64,000 nucleotides of DNA from Nocardioides potassii. GTDB lineage: Bacteria > Actinomycetota > Actinomycetes > Propionibacteriales > Nocardioidaceae. Shown here one piece after another: positions 8,579 to 16,761 of this stretch. Every line of letters starts with the position of its first letter. Position 1 is the first letter of the stretch. Below the pieces are notes generated by a model that did not search any database, had not been told where the DNA came from, and saw nothing but the letters and a program-made list of their open reading frames with translations. A program made the translations under genes and the position numbers. The stretch lies in the NCBI RefSeq assembly GCF_021648885.1, contig NZ_JAKJHZ010000011.1:124001-188000 (forward strand), read 5' to 3'.

Positions 8579-9548
8579 CCTCGAGCTCGTCGTCGGGCAG
8601 CGGCTCGGCGACCAGCGGCGTCCGGCCCTCCCCCAGCTTGACCACGACGACACCGACCAGCACCAGCACACCGCCGGCGAGCTGGACGCCGCGCGGCAGC
8701 TCGTCGAGCAGCAGCCACGCCCAGATCACCGCGGCCAGGACCTCGCCGAGCGCCACGAACGACGCCAGGCGGCTGCCGAGGCGGCGGCCGGCCGCGATGC
8801 CGGTGACGTAGGAGAACGCCGCGGTCACCAGGCCCAGCGCCACGACCGGGATCCACCACGCCACGGCGCGGCCGTCGTACACCGCGTCCGCCGTGGAGGC
8901 ACGGAAGGGCAGCAGGCCCGAGAGGCCGGCCGCGAGGAGGACGACCCCGCCGACCAGGAGGCCGCCGGCGGCCAGCGTGATGCCGGGCAGGCCGTTGTCC
9001 TCGTCGGCGGAGATGATGAAGTACGTCGCCGCGCCGACCATCGCGCCGAGTGCCCACAGCACGCCCACGGCGCTCAGCTCCGCCCCGGAGACGACGTCGA
9101 GCACCAGCACGAGACCCGCCGCGGCGATCCCCGCGCCGAGCAGCGTGACGGCCGACGGCCGGTGCCCGTGGCGCAGCCACAGCCAGACGACGACGGCAAC
9201 TGGAGCGGTGTACTCCAGCAGCAGCGCGACGCTGACCTGCATGTAGGAGACGGCGTAGAAGTAGCACAGCTGTGCCCCGGCGACGGCGGCGACGCCGTAG
9301 ACACCGATCACGCCGGCGTTGGTGCGGACCAGGTGCCACCGACCCCGCAGGGCGAGCACGCCCGGGACCACGAGCACCGCGGCGGCGATGGCGATGCGCA
9401 GGGCGACCGTCGCCCCGGCGCTCCACCCCGTGTCGAGCAGCCCGCGGGCCAGCACGCCGGACAGGCCGAACGAGGCCGCGGACGCGACCGCCAGCGCGAG
9501 GCCGGTGGTCGTCCGGGAGGTGTCATGCGTCAAAGCCGTCACGGTCAT
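8556..9548 (-). CDS. EamA/DMT-family transporter
   Basis: 330 aa with ten predicted membrane helices arranged as two EamA repeats (first from GLALAVASAASFGLSG, second from GVLWALGAMVGAATYFI). The drug/metabolite transporter superfamily exports amino acids, purines or drugs; the substrate here is not readable. The acidic C-terminus (PLPDDELEVSE) is cytoplasmic. A start at GTG 9542 (codon 3) would fit a leaderless transcript from the TAGTGT box better than ATG 9548. It shares a 32-base divergent promoter with the CGNR regulator, which suggests the regulator controls it. Confidence 0.88.
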   Translation of the reverse strand: MTVTALTHDTSRTTTGLALAVASAASFGLSGVLARGLLDTGWSAGATVALRIAIAAAVLVVPGVLALRGRWHLVRTNAGVIGVYGVAAVAGAQLCYFYAVSYMQVSVALLLEYTAPVAVVVWLWLRHGHRPSAVTLLGAGIAAAGLVLVLDVVSGAELSAVGVLWALGAMVGAATYFIISADEDNGLPGITLAAGGLLVGGVVLLAAGLSGLLPFRASTADAVYDGRAVAWWIPVVALGLVTAAFSYVTGIAAGRRLGSRLASFVALGEVLAAVIWAWLLLDELPRGVQLAGGVLVLVGVVVVKLGEGRTPLVAEPLPDDELEVSERPAA

Positions 9549-9580
9549 GACACTATGGCGGCGTCCTGTAATGTGTCAAC
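9547..9580 (+). promoter_or_regulatory. leaderless promoter of the CGNR gene
   Basis: -35-like ATGACA at 9547-9552, 16-base spacer, -10 TAATGT at 9569-9574, six bases, then GTG 9581. The region is also an interrupted inverted repeat, TGACAC (9548-9553) and GTGTCA (9573-9578). Confidence 0.55.
9550..9579 (-). promoter_or_regulatory. promoter of the EamA transporter gene
   Basis: Read on the minus strand: -35 TTGACA (9579-9574, consensus), 18-base spacer, -10 TAGTGT (9555-9550), then seven bases to GTG 9542. It lies within the same 32 bases as the opposite promoter, so the two polymerases should compete. Confidence 0.55.
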
Positions 9581-10117
9581 GTGCTGTTCACGGATGACAC
9601 CGACGCGTCCCTGCGGGCCGCGGTCGCGCTGGCCAACTCCACCGACGAGCCCGGCGAGCCCCTCGGCTCGGTCGAGGACCTGTCCGCCTTCCTGGCCTCC
9701 TGGCCCTACACCGGCCGGCTCGACGCGACGGAGGCCGAGCTCGACGCCGTACGCCGTCTCCGGCCGGCGCTCCGGGCCCTCCTGCTCGCCGAGCGCGACG
9801 AGGCGGTCGAGATCGTCAACGGCATGCTCGCCGAGGCGAAGGCGGTCCCCCAGCTCCAACGCCACGACCACTGGGACTGGCACATCCACGCGGTCGACCC
9901 CGACCGTCCGCTCGAGGAGCGCGTGATAGTCGAGACCGCGATGGCGATGGTGGACGTGATCCGCGCGGACGAGATGTCGCGGCTCGACCGCTGCGCCGCC
10001 GACGACTGCGACGACGTCGTGCTCGACCTCTCCCGCAACCGCTCGCGCCGCTACTGCTCTACCACGTGCGGCAACCGCGAAGCCGTCGCCGCCTACCGGG
10101 CCCGCCAGAGGTCCTAG
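9581..10117 (+). CDS. CGNR zinc-finger (ABATE-domain) protein, putative regulator
   Basis: 178 aa. The N-terminal ~125 residues correspond to the ABATE domain (FTDDTDASLRAAVALANS...), and the C-terminus is a CGNR zinc finger: DRCAADDC then RRYCSTTCGNR, giving four Cys ligands and the name motif. The family is abundant in actinobacteria and thought to bind DNA. Start GTG 9581 follows a -10 box by six bases (leaderless). Divergently paired with the EamA exporter and sharing its promoter, so it is probably its regulator, possibly ligand-responsive. The 3' end overlaps the hydrolase gene by four bases. Confidence 0.85.
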   Translation: MLFTDDTDASLRAAVALANSTDEPGEPLGSVEDLSAFLASWPYTGRLDATEAELDAVRRLRPALRALLLAERDEAVEIVNGMLAEAKAVPQLQRHDHWDWHIHAVDPDRPLEERVIVETAMAMVDVIRADEMSRLDRCAADDCDDVVLDLSRNRSRRYCSTTCGNREAVAAYRARQRS

Positions 10118-10923
10118 TCGGTCGGGTCCGCCGACGGGAGGAAGCGCCGGAGCACCTCGAGGAAGACCGCGGGCTGCTCCGAGTGGACCCAGTGACCCGC
10201 ACCCTTCACGAGGACCCGCCGGTTGCGCGGGAACCGACGGTCCATCTCCGGAGCGTGCGCGTCGTCGATGTAGTCGGAGTCGGCGCCACCGACCCACAGC
10301 ACCGGGCCGTCGTACGACGCCTCCCCCAGCCGGTCGGCCGGCCACCCGGTCAGGCCGTCCATCGACGCGCCGAGCAGGTCGAGGTTGACCTGCCAGTGCC
10401 AGCCGGCCCCGTCCTGGCCCTCGGTGCGGCGGAGGTTCTGCAGCAGGAAGCTCCGCACGACCGGGTTGGGAACGGGCTCGCGCAGCGCCTCGTCGGCCTG
10501 GCCGCGGCTCTCGAGCGTCGACAGGTCGAGCCCGCGCATGGTCTCGATGTAGCCGACGAACTCCCGGCCGCTCGGGTAGGCGACCGGAGCCACGTCGACG
10601 ACGACCAGCCGCTCGACCAGCTCCGGGTGCCGGAGCGCCAGGCACATGGCGATCTTGCCGCCCATCGAGTGCCCGACCAGGGCAACGGGCTCCTCGCCCG
10701 ACCACTGGCCGAGGTCGGCCGCGACGAGGTCCGCCAGGTCGACGTAGTCGAAGCGCTCCGTCCAGGGCGACCGGCCGTGGTTGGGCATGTCGAGCAGCAG
10801 CACCCGGTGGTCGGTGCTCAGGGCCTTGGCGGCCTGCGTCCAGTTCTTGCCCTGCCCGAAGAGGCCGTGGCAGAAGACGACGCGTGACCCGGACGTGCCG
10901 AGCTCGGTGCGGTGCAGGCTCAC
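10114..10923 (-). CDS. alpha/beta-fold hydrolase (YbfF-like esterase)
   Basis: 269 aa. The oxyanion HG motif is in VVFCHGLFGQGKNW, the nucleophile elbow is GHSMGG, and the catalytic His is in GAGHWVHSEQP; this HGLFG...GHSMGGK pattern matches YbfF-type acyl esterases. Substrate unknown. I chose GTG 10923 because GGGAGGA lies seven bases upstream; a GTG at 10941 is the longer alternative. No signal peptide. Stands alone, tail-to-tail with the CGNR gene. Confidence 0.85.
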   Translation of the reverse strand: MSLHRTELGTSGSRVVFCHGLFGQGKNWTQAAKALSTDHRVLLLDMPNHGRSPWTERFDYVDLADLVAADLGQWSGEEPVALVGHSMGGKIAMCLALRHPELVERLVVVDVAPVAYPSGREFVGYIETMRGLDLSTLESRGQADEALREPVPNPVVRSFLLQNLRRTEGQDGAGWHWQVNLDLLGASMDGLTGWPADRLGEASYDGPVLWVGGADSDYIDDAHAPEMDRRFPRNRRVLVKGAGHWVHSEQPAVFLEVLRRFLPSADPTD

Positions 10924-10960
10924 CGGAGCATCCTCCCGCACGGGCGGGAGCCTCCGTGCG

Positions 10961-11200
10961 TCAGGTCGCGACGACCTTGCCGTCGTCGGTGGTGTGGACC
11001 AGGCCGTCGCTGGCGGCTAGCGCGAGCGCGCGGTCGAACCGGTTCTCCTCCCACCAGCGCCCGCCGACGATCTCGCGGAGCTGGTCGGGCTCGGTGGGGC
11101 CGTGTGCCTCCAGCGCACGGACGATCTGGCCCATCTCGTGGAAGACCTGCCGGTCGCGAGGCCCCTCGGTGGACGGCTTGGGTGGCGGCATCGGGCTCAT
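10961..11200 (-). CDS. small conserved hypothetical, winged-helix-like
   Basis: 79 aa; easily missed because its frame continues upstream into the MFS gene. Its ATG overlaps the MFS stop as ATGA, a sign of translational coupling. After a Pro-rich start it has QIVRALEAHGPTEPDQLREIVGGRWWEENRFDRALALAASDGLV, which reads like a compact winged helix-turn-helix of helix, turn, helix and beta wing (HTTDDGKVVAT). It may regulate or assist the transporter; the function is not known. Confidence 0.7.
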   Translation of the reverse strand: MSPMPPPKPSTEGPRDRQVFHEMGQIVRALEAHGPTEPDQLREIVGGRWWEENRFDRALALAASDGLVHTTDDGKVVAT

Positions 11201-12672
11201 GCGTTGCTCCTCTCGCGCTGCTCTCCCCCGGACGACGGTTGGTCCTCGGCGGTGAGCGGCTGGGCGATGTCCTCGAGCGACTGCCCCTCGGCCTTGACGC
11301 CGAGGAAGATCTCGACGATGCCACCGGCGATCATCAGGGCCGCGCCGAGGTAGTAGCCCGGGGCGATGCCGGTGATGGCGTCCGCCCCGTCGATGAGCTT
11401 GCCGAAGAGCAGCGGGCCGGTGATGCCGCCCGCCGCGGTGCCGATGGCGTAGAAGAACGCGATGCACAGCGCCCGGGTCTCCATCGGGAAGATCTCCGAG
11501 GCGGTGAGGTAGGCCGCGCTCGCGCCGGCCGAGGCGAAGAAGAAGATGATGACGCCGAAGAGCGTCAGCGTGACCGCGCTCAGGCTGCTCAGCATCGTGC
11601 CCGCGACGGCGAGCAGCACGCCGGACAGGATGTAGGTGCCGGCGATCATCTTCACGCGCCCGAGGCTGTCGAACAGCGGGCTCAGCAGCAGCGCCCCGAG
11701 GAAGTTGCTGACCGCGAAGATGGCGAGGTACCACCCGGTCTGCTTGACGTCGAGGAACGTGGTGAGGGTGTCGCCGTAGGTGAAGAAGAACGCGTTGTAG
11801 AGGAACGCCTGGCCGACGAAGAGCGAGAAGCACAGGATCGTGCGACGCGGGTAGAGCGTGAAGACGGTCTTGGCGATGAGCGGCAGGCTGATCGTCTTGC
11901 GCTGGCGGATCGTGATCGTCTGGTCGACGCCGTGCAGGCTCTTGCCCGTCTCCTCCTCGACCGTGTGCTCGATGTCCTTGACGATGCGCTCGGCCTCGTC
12001 CTCACGCTCGTGGATGAAGAGCCAGCGCGGGCTCTCCGGCACGTGGCGTCGTACGACGAGGATGCCGACCGCGAGCACGGCACCGAGCCCGAACGCGGCG
12101 CGCCAGCCCCAGGCGGGGTCGACGATGTTGGGGTCGAGCAGCGGGATGGTCAGCAGCGAGCCGAGGGCTGCGCCGACCCAGAAGGAGCCGTTGATCGCGA
12201 CGTCCACCCGGCCGCGGTACTTGGCCGGGATCAGCTCGTCGATCGCGGAGTTGATGGCGGCGTACTCACCGCCGATGCCCATTCCGGTGAGGAACCGGCA
12301 GCCGAAGTACCACATCGGGTTCATCGAGAACGCCGTCAGCACGGTGGCGACGGTGTAGACGCCGAGCGTCAGGATGAAGAGCTTCTTCCGGCCGAACCGG
12401 TCCGTCAGCTGTCCGAACAGGAGCGCGCCGATGCACGCCCCGGCGACGTACATCGCACCGGCGAGGCCGACGTCGGAGCTGGAGAGGCCGAGCCCGGTGT
12501 CGTCGGGCTTGAGCGCCTCCGACATGGAGCCGACGATGGTGACCTCGAGGCCGTCCAGGATCCAGACGGTGCCGAGGCCGATGACCACGAGCCAGTGCCA
12601 CCTGGCCCACGGCAGTCGGTCCATCCGGGCGGGGATGTCAGTGGTGATCGTGCCTGTCTCGACTCCGGCCAT
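11197..12672 (-). CDS. MFS transporter, sugar-porter-like
   Basis: 491 aa, twelve predicted helices. Sugar-porter marks are visible: GQLTDRFGRKK between helices 2 and 3, a PESPRWL motif after helix 6, and LFDSLGRVK in the second half. Such carriers take up sugars or organic acids by H+ symport; the substrate is unknown. I chose ATG 12672 (MAGVETG) over the ORF start at 12711 because a TAGCGT -10 box ends eight bases before it. Coupled to the small downstream gene. Confidence 0.85.
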   Translation of the reverse strand: MAGVETGTITTDIPARMDRLPWARWHWLVVIGLGTVWILDGLEVTIVGSMSEALKPDDTGLGLSSSDVGLAGAMYVAGACIGALLFGQLTDRFGRKKLFILTLGVYTVATVLTAFSMNPMWYFGCRFLTGMGIGGEYAAINSAIDELIPAKYRGRVDVAINGSFWVGAALGSLLTIPLLDPNIVDPAWGWRAAFGLGAVLAVGILVVRRHVPESPRWLFIHEREDEAERIVKDIEHTVEEETGKSLHGVDQTITIRQRKTISLPLIAKTVFTLYPRRTILCFSLFVGQAFLYNAFFFTYGDTLTTFLDVKQTGWYLAIFAVSNFLGALLLSPLFDSLGRVKMIAGTYILSGVLLAVAGTMLSSLSAVTLTLFGVIIFFFASAGASAAYLTASEIFPMETRALCIAFFYAIGTAAGGITGPLLFGKLIDGADAITGIAPGYYLGAALMIAGGIVEIFLGVKAEGQSLEDIAQPLTAEDQPSSGGEQRERSNA

Positions 12673-12686
12673 GTCTCGCGACGCTA
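12673..12686 (-). promoter_or_regulatory. -10 box of a leaderless promoter (MFS)
   Basis: TAGCGT (12686-12681), eight bases, then ATG 12672 on the minus strand. Confidence 0.5.
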
Positions 12687-12773
12687 GACCTGCGGAATCA
12701 GGAGTGCGCACACCCTTGCGGGGGAGGGACCTCCCTGGGGGTGAACGCAGAGTTGAGGGGACGGTGAGCGGCC

Positions 12774-13544
12774 TCAGAAGTCGAAGCCGTCGAACCCGTC
12801 GAACATCCCGCCGATGCCGTCACCGATGCCGCCGAACATGTCGCCGAGACCCTCGCCGATCGCGCCGATCCCGTCGCCGATCCCGTCGAAACCACCGCCG
12901 AAGAGCATCCCCATGAACATCCAGTCCATCGGGCCGAAGGTGCCGAAGTAGCCCTGCGCGTAGGGCTGGTAGGCGCGGCCGCCCTGCCAGTAGGGCACGC
13001 GGCGCGAGCCGACCATGACCTTGCGGATGTCGGGCTCCGCGCCCGCCCGCACGCGCTCGACGTCGAGGGCGCAGGCGGGCACGTCGCGCTGGGCACCGCC
13101 CGGTGGCGTCCACGGCACGTCGGCCACCGACAGGCCGTGGCGCGGGTCGAAGAAGCACGGTGGGCGTCGCTGCGGCAGGGGCTCGCCGGCCACACGGGCG
13201 CGGACGCACGCCATGGCGTAGCGACCGTCCTCGAGGATCTCGGTCACGTGCCGTACGTCCTCGGCCCGGGTGAGCGCGGCGGCCGCGGTCTTCGCGGACT
13301 CGTACGCGTCGAGCGCACGCTGGTAGTCGGCGTTGGCGCCCGGGTCAAGCTCCTGGCCGGCCAGGTCGATGTCGAGGTCCTGGAGCTCGACGCCGAGGGC
13401 CGTGACGTCCTCCTCGGCGAGCCGCTTCACGGGTGCGATCTCGGCCTCCGCGCGCTCGAGCTCGCGCCGCTTGTTCGTCCTCCCCGCGGCCACGGCGACC
13501 GCCGTCAGCCCGCCGAGGACGACCAGCACGAGCACGAGTTCCAT
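12774..13544 (-). CDS. membrane-anchored hypothetical with Gly/Asp/Phe repeat tail
   Basis: 256 aa. Residues 2-20 (MELVLVLVVLGGLTAVAVAAG) form a membrane anchor, residues 24-110 are charged and helical, and a middle segment around RRPPCFFDPRHG carries a lone Cys. After an aromatic stretch (YWQGGRAYQPYAQGYF) the last ~45 residues repeat GIGDGI / GLGDMF / GMFDGFDGF. The anchor plus charged helix resembles TPM-associated or stress envelope proteins, but I cannot name a family. Leaderless: TAGGCT, six bases, ATG. Divergent from the LuxR regulator. Confidence 0.75.
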   Translation of the reverse strand: MELVLVLVVLGGLTAVAVAAGRTNKRRELERAEAEIAPVKRLAEEDVTALGVELQDLDIDLAGQELDPGANADYQRALDAYESAKTAAAALTRAEDVRHVTEILEDGRYAMACVRARVAGEPLPQRRPPCFFDPRHGLSVADVPWTPPGGAQRDVPACALDVERVRAGAEPDIRKVMVGSRRVPYWQGGRAYQPYAQGYFGTFGPMDWMFMGMLFGGGFDGIGDGIGAIGEGLGDMFGGIGDGIGGMFDGFDGFDF

Positions 13545-13556
13545 GGCGCCAGCCTA
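13545..13556 (-). promoter_or_regulatory. -10 box of a leaderless promoter (12774-13544 gene)
   Basis: TAGGCT (13556-13551) is followed on the minus strand by six bases and ATG 13544. Confidence 0.5.
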
Positions 13557-13756
13557 CGCAGCGGGCCAACACGGACAGGCCGCGCATCGACCCCCGACGA
13601 TGCCCGGCCTGCCCGGAGAAACGGCCGGCGGTCGCGAGACCCTCCCCTGTGCGGTCCCGCCACCCCTCGGCGCGGGTCAACCCTCCCCCGAACGGGTGGG
13701 CGCGGGCATCCGTAGTCCTACGTAACTCATTCCCGGGCACACCGTCCGATCGGCGA

Positions 13757-13768
13757 TAGATTCGTCCC
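13757..13768 (+). promoter_or_regulatory. -10 box of a leaderless promoter (LuxR regulator)
   Basis: TAGATT at 13757-13762, six bases, then GTG 13769. Confidence 0.55.
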
Positions 13769-16195
13769 GTGCTCTCTCCGTGCCTGGGTCGCGACGACGT
13801 CCGGCGTGCGTTGGGCCAGGCGCTCGAGGAGTCCCGCTGGGTGACGGTGGTGGGCCCTCCCGGCAGCGGCAAGACCTTGATCGTGCGTCACGTCGCGGCC
13901 GAGCGACAGACGTCGTGGGTCGACGCACGGAGCCTGCGGACGATCGACGAGCTGCTCGCCGCGGCGTTGGAGAGCCTCGACTCGGAGACCGCTCCCGGCG
14001 ACTCGCTCGCCGGTGCGCTCGGGCGGGCCGTCGACGGCCGCGACTGCCTGCTGGTGCTCGACGGGCTCGACCTCGACGCGACGGGGGCGGGCCCCGTCCT
14101 CCAGACGATCGTCGACGGCACGACCGACGCCCGGGTCGTCGTGACCGCGCTCGCCACGGCCGACCAGCCCCACGAGTCCGTCGTACGGGTGGGGCCGCTG
14201 CCGGTCCCCTCGACCCGCGCGCCCCTGGAGGGTCCCGCGGTCGAGCTCTTCCTGCGCCGCATCCGGGCAGCTGGCGGACCGTCGGTCGACCTCGAGCAGC
14301 AGGAGCGGGAGGTACGCCGACTGCTGCGCGCCACTGGTGGGCTGCCGCTCCTCATCGAGCAGGTCGCCGTCCAGTCCGCGCTGGTCGGGCTGAGCAACGC
14401 GATGTCGACGGTCAGCCTCGAGGACGCCGTCGACTCCGCGCACGACCTCCTCGACGACGACAGCGCCACCGCGCTGCGCCGGATCGGGCTCCTGGACTTC
14501 CCGGTCGGGCTCGGGGTGCTGGCCCGCGTCCTCGACCGGTCCCCGCAGCGCTCCGCCGAGCTGGCCGGCAACCTCGTGCGACGCAGCCTCGTCGAGGTCG
14601 TGCACGGCAAGTTCGACATGCTCTCCCCCATCCGCGGCCGCGCCCGCGCGCTCGCCCGGCCCGAGGACGTCGCGGCGGTCGAGTCGGGCCTGCTGGCCTG
14701 GGCCGACGACAACGCCCCCGCCGACGACAACTACGGCGCGGCCGACGCCGACTGGCTCCACGACCTGCCCGCGATGCGCCACGCCGTGCTCACCGCGTGC
14801 GCGAAGCCGGAGACCCGCGCCCACGGATACTCGGTGGCCAACCGGATCTTCTCGTCCCTCTACACCTCGATGCGCGCGCGTGACGCCGTCGAGATCCTCG
14901 AGGCCGCCGTCGCGAGCGGCGACGGTCCACCGGCCATCGGCGCGCAGATCGCCCGGCGTGCCGGGATCGCGGCCTCCGAGGTGCGCGGGACCTACGAGGG
15001 GCTGTGGCTGCTCGACCGCGCCGACGAGCACGCCTGGGCCGCCGAGCGACCGGAGGAGCAGCTCGCCAAGACCGCGTCGATCCGGGCCGAGATGCACCTC
15101 GACGCCGGTGAGATGGAGCTCGCCGAGCGCGAGGCGCGCCGCGCGCTCGAGCTCGACCCGGAGGGCTCGATCCGACGGCAGGCGACCCGCACGCTGGCCG
15201 ACGTGTTCACCTCGCAGGGTCGCTTCGCCGAGGCCGCGCAGGCGGCCGGCGACGCGCTGCCGGCGCGGATGAGTCGTGACGAGCGGTGGATCAGCCTCTC
15301 CGCGCGCACCCTGCTGGCGCGCATCGCGCTCGAGCAGGGCCGCATCGCGGAGGCGGTCGCCGGCACCCGTGCCGTGGTCATCGAGGCACGCGAGCTCGCC
15401 GAGGACCGGGTCGGGCTGCTGGCCGAGACCCTCCTGCGCGGGCTCGACCCCACGTGGGAGGCCACGGACGTCGACCGGCAGAGCCTGCCGTGGGCCGTAC
15501 GGCTCCCCGTGCTCGCCCAGGACGGGCGCGACCTGCTCAACCGCGGGGAGCTCCGCAAGGCCGCCGGGCTCGCGGCCGACGTGGTCGCGCTCGCCGACTC
15601 CGCCCGGCTCGGGCGCGACAGCGTCGAGGCCCGGCTCCTGCTGGGTCGGGCCCTGGTCGGCCTCGGGGACGTCGAGCAGGCCACGACCACCTACCTCACC
15701 GCCCTCGAGCACTGCCGCACGATGCGGCTGCCGCTGCGTGCCGCCGACGTCCTCGACGGCCTGGCCGGCGTCGCCCGCGAGCGCGACCTCCCCGAGGCCC
15801 GCGGGCTGGCGGCCGCCGCGTTCGCGCTGCGCACCCCCCGGATGGCGGTCCGCTGGGGCTACTCCGCCGACTACGACGTCGTGCCCGCCGGCAGGCCTCC
15901 GGCCGGGCTGGTCGACGGCGAGGACCTGTCGGACGACGCCGTCACGCTCGTCACCGCGGTCTTCAACCGACCCGCGTCCTCCGCGCCGTCGGTGCTCGAC
16001 CAGCTGACCGCCGCGGAGCGCCAGGTGGCCGAGCGGGTCGCCCACGGACTGACCAGCCGGGCGATCGCGGAGGAGCTGTTCGTGTCACCCCGCACGGTCG
16101 ACGCGCACCTGACCCACATCTACCGCAAGCTCGACATCAACACCCGCGCGCGCCTTGCCGGGATCGTCACCGAGCACTCGCGCAGCCACGCCTGA
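13769..16195 (+). CDS. AAA-ATPase LuxR-family (LAL/MalT-like) transcriptional regulator
   Basis: 808 aa. Residues 24-250 form an NTPase domain with Walker A GPPGSGKT (29-36) and an aspartate-rich Walker B (CLLVLDGLDLD). A winged helix and TPR-like helices (TQTL..., LAEREARRALELDPEGS) follow, and residues ~740-800 are a LuxR HTH (LTAAERQVAERVAHGL then RTVDAHLTHIYRKL). Such regulators bind ATP and an inducer, oligomerise and activate transcription. Residue 1 is a GTG directly after a leaderless -10 box. It is divergent from the repeat-tailed membrane protein, a possible target. Confidence 0.88.
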   Translation: MLSPCLGRDDVRRALGQALEESRWVTVVGPPGSGKTLIVRHVAAERQTSWVDARSLRTIDELLAAALESLDSETAPGDSLAGALGRAVDGRDCLLVLDGLDLDATGAGPVLQTIVDGTTDARVVVTALATADQPHESVVRVGPLPVPSTRAPLEGPAVELFLRRIRAAGGPSVDLEQQEREVRRLLRATGGLPLLIEQVAVQSALVGLSNAMSTVSLEDAVDSAHDLLDDDSATALRRIGLLDFPVGLGVLARVLDRSPQRSAELAGNLVRRSLVEVVHGKFDMLSPIRGRARALARPEDVAAVESGLLAWADDNAPADDNYGAADADWLHDLPAMRHAVLTACAKPETRAHGYSVANRIFSSLYTSMRARDAVEILEAAVASGDGPPAIGAQIARRAGIAASEVRGTYEGLWLLDRADEHAWAAERPEEQLAKTASIRAEMHLDAGEMELAEREARRALELDPEGSIRRQATRTLADVFTSQGRFAEAAQAAGDALPARMSRDERWISLSARTLLARIALEQGRIAEAVAGTRAVVIEARELAEDRVGLLAETLLRGLDPTWEATDVDRQSLPWAVRLPVLAQDGRDLLNRGELRKAAGLAADVVALADSARLGRDSVEARLLLGRALVGLGDVEQATTTYLTALEHCRTMRLPLRAADVLDGLAGVARERDLPEARGLAAAAFALRTPRMAVRWGYSADYDVVPAGRPPAGLVDGEDLSDDAVTLVTAVFNRPASSAPSVLDQLTAAERQVAERVAHGLTSRAIAEELFVSPRTVDAHLTHIYRKLDINTRARLAGIVTEHSRSHA

Positions 16196-16249
16196 CCCGT
16201 CACGACGCTCGCGGCGCGGGTGTCGGTGGGCCGCGGCAGGATGTCGTGC

Positions 16250-16711
16250 ATGAGCCGGACGATCCAGGTGACCTTCGACGCCCACGACCCCGAGACGCTG
16301 TCCCGCTTCTGGGCGGCCGCGCTGGGCTACGTCAACCCGCCCCCGCCCGGCCGCGAGGTCGCGCCCGGCCAGGACGTCTTCGCGGCGTGGCACGAGTTCC
16401 TCCGCGACGTCGGCGTGCCGGAGTCCCAGTGGAACTCCTCCTCCGCCGCGCAGGACCCCGACGGCGACGGGCCGCGGCTGTTCTTCCAGCAGGTGCCCGA
16501 GGGCAAGACCGCGAAGAACCGGGTCCACCTCGACGTGCGCGCCGCACCCGGACTCGAGGGCGAGGAGCGGATGGCCGCGCTGGAGGCGGAGTGCGAGCGT
16601 CTCGTCGCCCTCGGCGCCACCCGCGTCGAGCGGCACGAGCCCGCGCTGCCGCTCACGGCCGGTCACATCGTGATGACCGACCCCGAGGGCAACGAGTTCT
16701 GCCTGGACTGA
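16250..16711 (+). CDS. VOC-family (glyoxalase-like) protein
   Basis: 153 aa from ATG 16250 (MSRTIQVTF); in-frame starts at 16220 and 16241 also exist. A single glyoxalase/bleomycin-resistance domain runs from QVTFDAHDPETLSRFWAAAL to VMTDPEGNEFCLD, the characteristic C-terminal strand. Many actinobacterial relatives are uncharacterised. Metal ligands are not all obvious (His in HDPE, Glu in NEF), so an enzymatic role is open. The stop lies in the first unit of a 12-bp tandem repeat. Confidence 0.8.
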   Translation: MSRTIQVTFDAHDPETLSRFWAAALGYVNPPPPGREVAPGQDVFAAWHEFLRDVGVPESQWNSSSAAQDPDGDGPRLFFQQVPEGKTAKNRVHLDVRAAPGLEGEERMAALEAECERLVALGATRVERHEPALPLTAGHIVMTDPEGNEFCLD

Positions 16712-16761
16712 GCCCTGGACTGAGCCTTGGACTGAGCCCCGGACTGAGCCCTGGCCGACTC
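16702..16761. repeat. 12-bp tandem repeat spanning two convergent stop codons
   Basis: Five consecutive 12-base units: CCTGGACTGAGC twice, then CTTGGACTGAGC, CCCGGACTGAGC and a decayed CCTGGCCGACTC. The first contains the VOC stop and the last touches the stop of the dehydrogenase on the other strand. Because 12 is a multiple of three, the VOC frame meets a TGA in each of the first four units. Confidence 0.9.

Noticed and set aside
10961..11833. 290-codon minus-strand frame over the MFS gene
   Set aside because: Only the last 79 codons, after the ATGA overlap, are credible; upstream codons are a shifted reading of the MFS gene.
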